Positions 1-5,911 of a stretch of DNA of 15,608 bases are shown in pieces. The notes under the pieces were generated by a model. The model was not told the origin of the DNA. It did no database searches and was given only the letters and a program-made list of their open reading frames with translations. Source of the stretch: an uncultured Clostridia bacterium (GTDB lineage Bacteria; Bacillota; Clostridia; Oscillospirales; CAG-272); NCBI GenBank assembly GCA_937893945.1, contig CALCTA010000125.1, positions 1 to 15,608 of the forward strand, read 5' to 3'. The stretch's first letter is position 1; every line of letters starts with the position of its first letter. Both the position numbers and the translations under genes were made by a program.

Positions 1-1
1 G

Positions 2-1756
2 ATGAAAGGAACGATATATATACTGTTTGCCGCTGTACTGTTTTTATCATGCGGTGCACGTGAGATCAAGGATGCCAGAAAGATTCTTGATAATGTGGAA
101 TCATTCATTCAGGAAAGGCCGGATAGCGCATTGTCCGTTCTCGAAGGAATAGATAAGTCGAATCTGAACAACAAAGAACTCAAGGCAAGACATGGTCTGT
201 TGCTGTCTATGGCTCTTGACAAGAATTTCATTGACCTCACATCGGACAGTCTGATTGCACCGGTTGTCAAATATTACGAAGGGACCAAAGATTACGACCA
301 TCTCTTCAAGGCATATTACTACCTCGGACGAATATATCATAATGCAGACAGGCACAACGAATCAATGATGATATATTCAAAAGCTTTGGATATATCGGAT
401 AAGATCAGTGATAACCTCTATATCGGTCTTCTGCACGCACAGTTTGGCCACCTCAATTATGATTACTTCAATTATGAGGCAGCCATAGAATACTTTAATA
501 AAGCTTATGAATACTATAAGAAGGCCGGCAAAGAGGCATATATGCACTACACATTGCTTAATCTTGCTCCTTTATATGGTGAATTGGGCGATTGGGCCAA
601 GAAAAAGGCAACCCTTTGGGAGTGCATGGAATGGGCATATGACAACGACATGAAGATCGTTTATGACAATTGTATAGACCAATTGTTCCTGTTGTCTGTA
701 ACGACCAGCATGCCATCCATCATAGAAGAAATCATCGAAAAGTACGGCGCAGACGCGCTCAGATTCGCGCTTGCTACGGGTAACAGCCCCGGAAACGATA
801 TGAGATTCTCTGACGAGAAGATCGAGGCGGCGAGAAACTTTGCTAACAAGCTCTGGAACGCTTCAAGATTTGTTCGTATGAACCTCACTATTGATGAGAT
901 CAAGCTTCCCGAGGCTGACAAGCTCGCATCAGAGGATAAGTGGATACTCCACGAGTTCAATAAGCTTGCCGCAAGCGTTCCCGCATCTCTTGATAAGTTT
1001 GAGGTGGGCGTTGCGCTTTCCTCTATTTACGACTTTACCTGGGACGTATTCTGCGACTGGTACATCGAGCTTTGCAAGATCAGACTCAACGACAAGGAGA
1101 GCGAGGGCAACCTCGTTGCTCAGAACGTACTCGCTTACGTTCTTACGGGCATTCTCAAGCTGCTCCATCCCTTTATGCCCTTCATAACAGAGGAGATCTA
1201 TCAGGCACTTCCTCACGACGTTGAGAGCATTATGATCTCGTCTTATCCTGCAGCAGATGCCTCTCTCGTATTTGAGGCTGATGCGGAAAAGATGAATAAG
1301 GTCATCACCGCGATCAAGGCTATCAGAGCAAGACGTAACGAGATGAACGTTCCGCCCTCTCGCAAGGCAAAAGTATATATCGCAACCAAGTACACCGATG
1401 CGTTTAACGAAAGCAGTGCGGTATTCTTCAGCCGTCTCGCGTCTGCTTCCGAGGTAGAAATAGGCGAGAGCTTTGATTCTGTATTCTCGGCAGACGATGC
1501 GGTAAGAATAGTTACCGACTCGGCTACGGTCTTCCTGCCTCTGTCCGATATAGTAGATACAGAGAAGGAGAGAGCAAGACTTGAGGGCGAGCAGAAGAAG
1601 CTCGCAGGCGAGATAGAGAGAATTGAGAAGAAGCTTTCTAACGAGGGCTTCGTTGCTAAAGCTCCCGCGGCAGTAGTTGAGGGAGAGAAGGCAAAGCTTG
1701 CTAAATACCGTGAGAACCTCGACGGTGTTCTTGCGGCACTTGCTAAGCTTAAGTAA
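2..1756 (+). CDS. valS: Chimeric ORF: Bacteroidota-type TPR lipoprotein N-terminus joined to ValS C-terminal part
   Basis: One open frame encodes two unrelated halves. Residues 1-17 are a lipoprotein signal ending in the lipobox LFLSC (Cys17). Residues ~20-240 are helical, Tyr-rich TPR-like repeats (e.g. AYYYLGRIYHNADRHNESM), as in Bacteroidota TPR lipoproteins. From about residue 244 (IIEKYGADALRF) to the end it is valyl-tRNA synthetase: the strand after the KMSKS loop, the anticodon-binding domain (~310-450, with DWYIELCKIRL and LLHPFMPFITEEIY), and the C-terminal tRNA-binding coiled coil (~518-583). The HIGH and KMSKS motifs and the editing domain are absent, so this product cannot charge tRNA-Val. 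Full ValS is about 880 residues; only ~341 are here. The ATG lies at the window edge, so no RBS can be seen. The terminator just after the stop fits the true 3' end of valS. I infer an assembly chimera; a real recombinant gene is possible but unlikely. Confidence 0.85.
   Translation: MKGTIYILFAAVLFLSCGAREIKDARKILDNVESFIQERPDSALSVLEGIDKSNLNNKELKARHGLLLSMALDKNFIDLTSDSLIAPVVKYYEGTKDYDHLFKAYYYLGRIYHNADRHNESMMIYSKALDISDKISDNLYIGLLHAQFGHLNYDYFNYEAAIEYFNKAYEYYKKAGKEAYMHYTLLNLAPLYGELGDWAKKKATLWECMEWAYDNDMKIVYDNCIDQLFLLSVTTSMPSIIEEIIEKYGADALRFALATGNSPGNDMRFSDEKIEAARNFANKLWNASRFVRMNLTIDEIKLPEADKLASEDKWILHEFNKLAASVPASLDKFEVGVALSSIYDFTWDVFCDWYIELCKIRLNDKESEGNLVAQNVLAYVLTGILKLLHPFMPFITEEIYQALPHDVESIMISSYPAADASLVFEADAEKMNKVITAIKAIRARRNEMNVPPSRKAKVYIATKYTDAFNESSAVFFSRLASASEVEIGESFDSVFSADDAVRIVTDSATVFLPLSDIVDTEKERARLEGEQKKLAGEIERIEKKLSNEGFVAKAPAAVVEGEKAKLAKYRENLDGVLAALAKLK
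715..740. other. Probable chimeric junction (Bacteroidota to Clostridia sequence)
   Basis: Protein identity switches here from a TPR lipoprotein to the ValS motif EKYGADALRFALATG. Base usage also changes. To the left, codons are AT-leaning with many ATA and AAT. To the right they favour the GAG, AAG and CTC forms seen in the rest of the window. The sequence gaagaaatcatcgaaaag at the join could be a short stretch shared by both sources. The exact breakpoint cannot be fixed by eye. Confidence 0.75.
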
Positions 1757-1764
1757 TTAAAAAT

Positions 1765-1800
1765 AAGCCTTACAGTTCGCTCTGAACTGTAAGGCTTTAT
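1765..1800 (+). terminator. Rho-independent terminator of valS
   Basis: A perfect 14-bp stem (1765-1778 pairing with 1784-1797) closes a 5-nt loop and runs into an AT-rich tail, 8 nt after the valS stop codon. The upstream A-run gives some capacity in the other direction. Confidence 0.85.
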
Positions 1801-1857
1801 ATTTATAAAAAGCAAAATAAAAATGCAAAAAATAAAAATAAAAAATTTAAAAAGGTA

Positions 1858-1886
1858 TTGACAAACGAAAGAGCTTGTGGTATAAT
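1858..1886 (+). promoter_or_regulatory. Consensus promoter of tRNA-Thr
   Basis: TTGACA (1858-1863), an exact 17-bp spacer and TATAAT (1881-1886), preceded by TGG (1878-1880) as an extended -10. The start would fall near 1893, about 15 nt before the mature tRNA. A full consensus promoter suits a stable RNA gene. Confidence 0.9.
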
Positions 1887-1907
1887 AAACAAGTCGTTAA
1901 GAACGAT

Positions 1908-1983
1908 GCTGGTATGGCTCAGTCGGTAGAGCACGTCATTGGTAATGACGAGGTCATCAGTTCGATTCTGATTACCAGCTCCA
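1908..1983 (+). tRNA. tRNA-Thr(GGT)
   Basis: A 76-nt cloverleaf. The 7-bp acceptor is GCTGGTA/TACCAGC, the D arm is GCTC...GAGC, the anticodon stem is CGTCA/TGACG with loop TTGGTAA (anticodon GGT at 1941-1943, reading ACC/ACU), and the T arm is ATCAG-TTCGATT-CTGAT. The discriminator is T and the 3' CCA is encoded. It sits alone in a unit with its own promoter and terminator. Confidence 0.96.
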
Positions 1984-2018
1984 AAAATCCCACGCGAAAG
2001 CGTGGGATTTTTCTTTTG
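1984..2018 (+). terminator. Terminator of tRNA-Thr
   Basis: The stem AAAAATCCCACGC/GCGTGGGATTTTT (left arm from 1983, right arm 2000-2012) has a GAAA tetraloop and is followed by ctttt. The left arm begins at the final A of the tRNA CCA, so the precursor's 3' trailer is essentially the terminator hairpin. Confidence 0.9.
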
Positions 2019-2072
2019 TAAAACGAAAACCACGCGATAGTGGCAGACCGCGCCGATAAACATGAATCTTTG

Positions 2073-2176
2073 TTGTAGGGACAGGCGTCCTCGAATGTCC
2101 GTTTTCGACACAAAGTTACCAAGAGCCTTCTCCCGCTGGAGAAGGCTTGGACCGTCGAGGACGCCGGTCCCTACAA
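2073..2176. repeat. Palindromic intergenic repeat element with 28-bp inverted ends and an internal hairpin
   Basis: The left end (2073-2100, beginning TTGTAGGGACAGGCGTCC) and the reverse complement of the right end (2149-2176) match at 25 of 28 positions. A perfect 10-bp hairpin, AGCCTTCTCC/GGAGAAGGCT with loop CGCT (2124-2147), lies between them. There is no coding frame or transposase. It resembles the dispersed GTAGGG-type palindromic repeats and AGCCTTC-type modules I associate with Clostridia genomes, so a non-autonomous MITE-like element is plausible. No clear target-site duplication is visible. It lies just upstream of a truncated gene remnant. Only one copy is in this window, so dispersal is inferred. 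Confidence 0.7.
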
Positions 2177-2221
2177 AATATAATAAAATTTTTAGCAAAT
2201 ACTTTTACGGTAAGTCGGTAA

Positions 2222-2401
2222 TATCAGAATTATGCTCGAAGATACGTTTATGAGCTTTCACTTGAAGATGACGCAAAGGCTTACGAGGAAGACCGCAGCG
2301 GATTTGTTGCCGCTAAATACGGCGACAAGGGCTACTGTGTGCGCTTTGGCAAGATAGTCGTTTTCGGAAATTCTTCCGTGATACCTACTATAGAAGAGTA
2401 A
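2222..2401 (+). pseudogene. 3' remnant of an unidentified gene
   Basis: A 59-codon open frame ends at TAA 2399-2401 and is bounded upstream by TAA at 2219. Its codons and composition are protein-like, with segments such as YELSLEDDAKAYEEDR and CVRFGKIVVFGNSSVIP. It has no ATG or TTG in frame; the only GTG codons come late (2339, 2378), and there is no Shine-Dalgarno. It looks like the C-terminal end of a longer protein whose 5' part was lost, perhaps when the upstream repeat element arrived. I do not recognise the family. A complete small protein with an unusual start is possible but less likely. Confidence 0.5.
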
Positions 2402-2412
2402 ATTACATAAAC

Positions 2413-2443
2413 AAAAAACTCCCGAACTGTGTTCGGAAGTTTT
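2413..2443 (-). terminator. Terminator of tRNA-Lys
   Basis: The arms 2415-2427 and 2431-2443 pair over 13 positions with one G-U type mismatch and a 3-nt loop. On the minus strand the hairpin starts at the last base of the tRNA CCA and ends in a T-run, so it ends the tRNA-Lys transcript. Confidence 0.85.
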
Positions 2444-2518
2444 GGTGACCCACCGGAGACTCGAACTCCGGACCCCTTGATTAAAAGTCAAGTGCTCTAC
2501 CATCTGAGCTAGTGGGTC
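2443..2518 (-). tRNA. tRNA-Lys(TTT)
   Basis: Read on the minus strand: acceptor GACCCAC/GTGGGTC, D arm GCTC...GAGC, anticodon stem CTTGA/TCAAG with loop CTTTTAA (anticodon TTT, reading AAA/AAG), T arm CCGGA-GTTCGAG-TCTCCGG, discriminator A, and an encoded CCA. It is 76 nt and has its own promoter and terminator. Confidence 0.96.
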
Positions 2519-2544
2519 GTATTCCTTTTTTAGCCTACCCATAT

Positions 2545-2573
2545 ATAATATCACACAAATCGTAGTTTGTCAA
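2545..2573 (-). promoter_or_regulatory. Promoter of tRNA-Lys
   Basis: On the minus strand: TTGACA (2568-2573), a 17-bp spacer and TATTAT (2545-2550), with TGA just upstream as an extended -10. The predicted start lies about 20 nt before the tRNA. Confidence 0.85.
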
Positions 2574-2638
2574 GCAAAATTTTTTTGAAGGTGAAAAAAT
2601 TAAGATAGATTTCAAAAGGAATTTTTTGTGCAAAATGA

Positions 2639-3160
2639 CTAAATGGTTCTCAGACTCTTGATCTTTTCCGCAAGAGCGTAGATCGTATCGGGGAAAAGCT
2701 CAGGCAGCTCGCGGCGCTCCCCGTCGGATTTGTCAGGATCCTGCGAGAGAATGCTCTGGCGCATCATAAATATTATCGGCTTGTCAAGTCCTTTGGCTCT
2801 GTCGGGCTTGAGCTGACCTCCAAAGCAATGAATGCCGAGCGAGAACTTTGCGCTTCTCGGTATCTCTGTGGTAACGTAGTCGTCAAAATCGTCTGTAAGA
2901 CCGCAGCAGATAAATGCCGCGCTAGGCATAGACGAGAGCGTTTCTGCATTTGCGGATATATATTTTTTCAGCGCCTTGTCAAGCTTGTTCATTCTGATAG
3001 AGCCACCGACCACAAGGGCATCGTAGCCGTCGGGGGAGGGGGGAGATGAGTGAACGTCGCAGACGTCAACCTCTGAGAATGCGCATAGCCTCTCGCGAAG
3101 CATTTCGCACGCCTCGGCCGAAGCGCCGTTTTTAGATGCATATATTATCAGGGTCTTCAT
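2639..3160 (-). CDS. Flavodoxin-domain protein (HemG/flavodoxin_5-like)
   Basis: This 173-residue soluble protein has a flavodoxin fold. Its N-terminal beta strand runs into the FMN phosphate loop, YASKNGASAEA (7-17), a variant of the T/SxxGxT loop. It continues with the alternating strands ALVVGGSIRMNKLDKALKKYI (48-68) and HCFGGQLKPDR (111-121), both typical of menaquinone-dependent protoporphyrinogen oxidase-like flavodoxins. The likely role is FMN-dependent redox chemistry in the cytoplasm; the substrate is unknown, and no heme genes are nearby to support HemG activity. The ATG at 3160 is preceded by AAGGAG at good spacing. It is a single-gene unit with a consensus promoter. No terminator is obvious before 2639. 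Confidence 0.82.
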   Translation of the reverse strand: MKTLIIYASKNGASAEACEMLRERLCAFSEVDVCDVHSSPPSPDGYDALVVGGSIRMNKLDKALKKYISANAETLSSMPSAAFICCGLTDDFDDYVTTEIPRSAKFSLGIHCFGGQLKPDRAKGLDKPIIFMMRQSILSQDPDKSDGERRELPELFPDTIYALAEKIKSLRTI

Positions 3161-3195
3161 ATAGGGCTCCTTTATGATACGTAGAATACAGATAT

Positions 3196-3224
3196 ATTAT
3201 ACATCTAAAGCGCTCTTATGTCAA
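3196..3224 (-). promoter_or_regulatory. Consensus promoter of the flavodoxin gene
   Basis: On the minus strand: TTGACA (3219-3224), a 17-bp spacer and TATAAT (3196-3201), about 36 nt before the start codon. The -35 box lies directly against the T-run of the hpf terminator, so the two units are packed without a gap. Confidence 0.88.
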
Positions 3225-3256
3225 GTAAAAAAACGGTTGCCGAAGCAACCGTTTTT
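3225..3256 (-). terminator. Terminator of hpf
   Basis: The perfect 12-bp stem AAAAACGGTTGC/GCAACCGTTTTT (3229-3240 with 3245-3256) has a 4-nt loop (TTCG on the minus strand) and a following T-run, 15 nt after the hpf stop codon. Confidence 0.92.
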
Positions 3257-3271
3257 ATTTATATTCGGGAC

Positions 3272-3802
3272 TTATTCAGGCTTATCCTCAATAAGTCCGT
3301 AGGTGTTTCCGTGTCTCTTATAGACCACACATATCTCCTCGCTCTTCGCATCTCTGAAAACAAAGAACTCGTGTCCGAGAAGATTCATCTGCATGATTGC
3401 CTCTTCCACCGACATCGGCTTAATAGAGAAGCTCTTACGTCTGATATTGAACTCAGCCTCCTCCTCAAAATCCTCGCCCGTTTCGATTATGCCGCCCTCA
3501 AAGGCGCCGCTTCTGAGCCTGCGCTCAAGACGGGTCTTGTTCTTGCGGATCTGACGCTCTATCAGATATACTGCTCTGTCAAGCGCGTTGCGGAAGGTCT
3601 CATCCTCAACCTCGCTCCGGAAAATAGTGCCGGAGGCGACTATGGTGATTTCAAGGCATTTCTGGTTATGCTTGCAGCTGAGTGTGGCTGTTGCTGAGCA
3701 TTCGTCGCCGAAATATTTGTCGAATTTCTTCAGCTTTGATTCGATGATATTCTTCATATCATCCCATACGTTCATCTGTCTGCCAATGATGTTGACCTTC
3801 AT
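3272..3802 (-). CDS. hpf: Ribosome hibernation-promoting factor, long form
   Basis: Long-form HPF (176 residues) binds the 30S decoding region and dimerises 70S into inactive 100S ribosomes in starved cells. The N-terminal S30AE domain (~1-100) has MKVNIIGRQMNVWDDMKN and the region ending RNALDRAVYLIERQIRK. A variable acidic linker follows (~115-125). The C-terminal dimerisation domain (~128-175) has FSIKPMSVEEAIMQMNLLGHEFFVFRD split by normal spacing, and ends YGLIEDKPE. I chose the ATG at 3802, not the in-frame ATG at 3850. AAGGAGG sits 7 nt upstream of 3802, and MKVNIIGR is the family's normal start. The unit has its own promoter and terminator. The domains are intact and I am confident of the call. 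Confidence 0.95.
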   Translation of the reverse strand: MKVNIIGRQMNVWDDMKNIIESKLKKFDKYFGDECSATATLSCKHNQKCLEITIVASGTIFRSEVEDETFRNALDRAVYLIERQIRKNKTRLERRLRSGAFEGGIIETGEDFEEEAEFNIRRKSFSIKPMSVEEAIMQMNLLGHEFFVFRDAKSEEICVVYKRHGNTYGLIEDKPE

Positions 3803-3854
3803 AGTTGTTCCTCCTTGAGTTTCGTTTTTAGGGGATCTATATCTCCCCAATGCT

Positions 3855-3883
3855 ATTATACCATATATATGCGCGATTGTAAA
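3855..3883 (-). promoter_or_regulatory. Promoter of hpf
   Basis: On the minus strand: TTTACA (3878-3883), a 17-bp spacer and TATAAT (3855-3860), with TGG upstream as an extended -10. The predicted leader is ~45 nt. It looks like a housekeeping-sigma promoter; no sigma-B or sigma-H motif was recognised. Confidence 0.82.
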
Positions 3884-4170
3884 TAGGCAACAAAGAATTT
3901 TTATAAAAAATATAAATTTTGTTCATATTGCACAATTATCGAAAATGCCCTTAGATTTGCTCGAAATCTGCGTTATTTCCGAAACAAGAATAAAAAACGC
4001 AATAAACGGAATAAATAATTTAAAAAAACGCTCAAAAAGAGAAAAATAATTCAAAAAATATTATCATTGTCCGTTTTATGACACATATAATGTGATATAA
4101 TGTGTTCACCGAAGCGGAAGAGAATTCTTGAAAAGTGCAGGAAAAATATCCGCCGAAAAGGAGATTTAAA
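3884..4170. other. AT-rich intergenic region between hpf and the small membrane gene
   Basis: No coding frame is convincing here. It holds an imperfect palindrome around a small hairpin, AGATTT-gctcg-AAATCT (3953-3969), a long A-rich tract (~4019-4058), and the promoter for the 56-residue gene. The hairpin lacks a U-tract, so it is not a normal terminator. Confidence 0.55.
4073..4101 (+). promoter_or_regulatory. Candidate promoter of the 56-residue gene
   Basis: TATAAT at 4096-4101 has an extended TGA (4093-4095). A weak -35, GTTTTA (4073-4078), lies 17 bp upstream. A second TATAAT (4086-4091) lacks a good -35. The predicted leader is ~63 nt. Confidence 0.5.
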
Positions 4171-4341
4171 ATGACAAGAGAACTCAGACAGGTAATAGAA
4201 ACAGTACAGATGACAGATAAGGTAAGCAGCGAGAACGTAGCGTGCAAGGAGTGCAACTGCTCGGTATATACTATGGCATCGGTTGCGGGAAGCATCCTGC
4301 TTTGCATTGGCATCGTAGTTTACGGTCTTATCTGCGGTTAA
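4171..4341 (+). CDS. Small single-pass membrane protein, unknown function
   Basis: I do not recognise this 56-residue protein. It has a polar N-terminal half (TRELRQVIETVQMTDKVSSE) and a cysteine cluster, CKECNC (24-29). The C-terminal hydrophobic segment, ~36-55 (VAGSILLCIGIVVYGLICG), should form one transmembrane helix. The start at 4171 is set by AAGGAG 7 nt upstream. An earlier in-frame ATG at 4135 would put that Shine-Dalgarno inside the gene and lacks one of its own. No terminator is seen before the next promoter at 4381. The Cys cluster could bind metal or sit in a redox pair, but nothing in the context decides this. Confidence 0.7.
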   Translation: MTRELRQVIETVQMTDKVSSENVACKECNCSVYTMASVAGSILLCIGIVVYGLICG

Positions 4342-4380
4342 TATGATTTTTTATATGAGCGCGCCTGCCAAAGTTTATGC

Positions 4381-4409
4381 TTGATTTCCGCAGTAAATTG
4401 TGGTAGAAT
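4381..4409 (+). promoter_or_regulatory. Promoter of the WYL regulator gene
   Basis: TTGATT (4381-4386), a 17-bp spacer and TAGAAT (4404-4409), with TGG (4401-4403) as an extended -10, ~40 nt before the ATG. Confidence 0.78.
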
Positions 4410-4449
4410 ATATTTGATAAGCGGAGACCGCTGATATGAAGGAGGGACT

Positions 4450-5412
4450 ATGGCAAAGCGTTCTAATCAAAAGCTGAAGCTTTTATATCTTTATAGAATA
4501 ATGCTTGAAGCTACCGACGAAAGCTATGGGCTTACTCTTTCTGAAATTTCTGCGGAGCTTCTTAACTACGGTATAACCGCAGAGAGAAAAACGCTTTACG
4601 ACGATATTGAGATGCTAAGGCTGTTTGGACTTGATGTTCGCGTGAAGCGCGACCGACACGTGAGGTATTACGTCGGAAGCCGCGACCTGACTTACTCCGA
4701 GCTTAAGCTTATAGGAGACGCAGTGAATTCCTCATCCTTGCTTTCCGCTAAGGAAAGAGAAGCGCTTTTGCACCGTATTTGCTCGCAGAGCGGAAGAGCA
4801 GCTACAGCGCTCTTTAAGACGGTGGAGGATCACACTCACGATCGTCAGACTTCTGCTTTGGGGCAGATAGAGCTTTTCTGCAAAGCGATTCTTGAAAACA
4901 AGAAAATGCGAGGTCGCTATTTTAAGTGGAATTCAAGGAAGCAGAGAATAATGCAGTTTGACGGCGAGCGGATAAAGTTCAGTCCTTGGTATATCGATCT
5001 TAGCGGTGAAGAGCCTATGGTAGTAGTTTATCTTCATTCCGAGCGTGAGCTTGTCGCGCTGCGACCTGACAGATTTATAGACCTTGAGCTGCTTTCGGAC
5101 GGAAGAGATGGCGAGAGCGAATTCCTTGCGCTGAGCCGTGAGGAAGGACTTGTGGCATTGCTTGAAAGATCTGCGCCTATTATGCTTCGTATGCGTGCCG
5201 ATAATTCTCTCTCAGATAAGGTGATAGACAGATTCGGAACGGGTATAACTATTATTTCAAATCGAGATACGGATTTTGAATTTTCGGTAAAGGCGAAGGC
5301 TGACGGCGAGCTTTATTCGTGGATATTCAGATGCGGCGGCGGAGTAGAGCTGCTCGCGCCCATAAGTGCTTGCGAGGAGTATCGCAGACTTCATTCATCA
5401 TCTGCGGTATGA
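4450..5412 (+). CDS. WYL-domain winged-helix transcriptional regulator
   Basis: This 320-residue DNA-binding regulator has the YafY/WYL architecture. An N-terminal winged helix-turn-helix spans ~8-75 (LTLSEISAELLNYGITAERKT, then LYDDIEMLRLFGLDV). A linker helix follows. The WYL ligand-sensing domain spans ~140-225, with its signature as SPWYID (178-183), so Ile replaces the usual Leu, and RPDRFID (205-211). A C-terminal WCX-type extension runs to ~310. WYL domains bind nucleic acids or nucleotides in several systems, but the ligand here is unknown. AAGGAGGG precedes the ATG. It is transcribed alone between its own promoter and a strong terminator. No defence, phage or CRISPR genes lie nearby, so a housekeeping role is as likely as a defence one. 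Confidence 0.88.
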   Translation: MAKRSNQKLKLLYLYRIMLEATDESYGLTLSEISAELLNYGITAERKTLYDDIEMLRLFGLDVRVKRDRHVRYYVGSRDLTYSELKLIGDAVNSSSLLSAKEREALLHRICSQSGRAATALFKTVEDHTHDRQTSALGQIELFCKAILENKKMRGRYFKWNSRKQRIMQFDGERIKFSPWYIDLSGEEPMVVVYLHSERELVALRPDRFIDLELLSDGRDGESEFLALSREEGLVALLERSAPIMLRMRADNSLSDKVIDRFGTGITIISNRDTDFEFSVKAKADGELYSWIFRCGGGVELLAPISACEEYRRLHSSSAV

Positions 5413-5424
5413 GCAAATAACATA

Positions 5425-5466
5425 AAAAGAAAACGGAACGTATTTTTATACGTTCCGTTTTCTTTT
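5425..5466. terminator. Bidirectional terminator between converging genes
   Basis: A perfect 19-bp stem (5425-5443 with 5448-5466) has a TTTT loop and A/T-rich ends, giving a U-tract on both strands. It serves the WYL gene (plus) and the zinc-ribbon gene (minus). Confidence 0.93.
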
Positions 5467-5483
5467 GAGCGTCTCAGGAATGA

Positions 5484-5810
5484 TTACTGAGCGTTCTTCT
5501 TCATAGACTCAAAACAAGCGCTGCAATATACAGGTCTGTCGTTGGAAGGCTGGAAGATAACCTTAGCTACGCCACCGCAATTTGCACAAGTTGTTTCGAA
5601 GTATTCGCGCGGAGCTTTTCCTGCGTTCTTCTTTGCGTCGCGGCAAGGCTTGCAGCTCTTGGGCTTGTTCATGAAGCCCTTTTCTTTGTAGAATTTCTGC
5701 TCTCCTGCGGTGAATACAAATTCATTTCCGCATTCCTTGCATACCAGAGTTTCGTCAACAAACTCTTCTGCGCCTGCATCTACTCCGGCCATTACTACTT
5801 CTTCGTTCAT
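5484..5810 (-). CDS. Double zinc-ribbon protein (zf_Tbcl-like)
   Basis: A 108-residue protein with two Cys4-type ribbons. The first is CKECGNEFVFTAGEQKFYKEKGF (24-46, written here as the motif name only up to the Phe-Tyr turn) followed by CKPC (53-56), the known 'probable zinc-ribbon' pattern. The second is CANCGG (75-80) followed by DRPVYCSACF (~90-99). The N-terminus is acidic and the C-terminus basic. There is no signal peptide, so it acts in the cytoplasm. Such proteins are common in Clostridia with no established function; nucleic-acid or ribosome contact is a guess. The start is preceded by GTGAGG 8-10 nt upstream. It lies 101 nt after the sigma-factor gene with no terminator between, so it may share that transcript. 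Confidence 0.82.
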   Translation of the reverse strand: MNEEVVMAGVDAGAEEFVDETLVCKECGNEFVFTAGEQKFYKEKGFMNKPKSCKPCRDAKKNAGKAPREYFETTCANCGGVAKVIFQPSNDRPVYCSACFESMKKNAQ

Positions 5811-5911
5811 GATTTTACCTCACTTTGTAAGATGGAATTGTTTTGCCCTGTGCCGTCAGGTAATGACACTCTGCGGTGGGCTATCTGACAGGTTACCCTG
5901 ATCATTCAAAT

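Noticed and set aside
1908..2401. tRNA-Thr as an integration site for a mobile element
   Set aside because: No second copy of the tRNA 3' end and no integrase were found in the window.
3803..3850. Upstream ATG giving HPF 16 extra residues
   Set aside because: It has no ribosome site of its own, and the AAGGAGG for the 3802 start lies inside the extension. The family starts at MKVNIIG-like residues.
4135..4170. Upstream ATG extending the 56-residue peptide
   Set aside because: The good AAGGAG lies within the extension and serves the ATG at 4171.
4450..5412. WYL regulator as a sign of a phage-defence island
   Set aside because: WYL proteins do regulate some defence systems, but all neighbours here are housekeeping or small unknown genes with no nuclease, helicase or toxin motifs.
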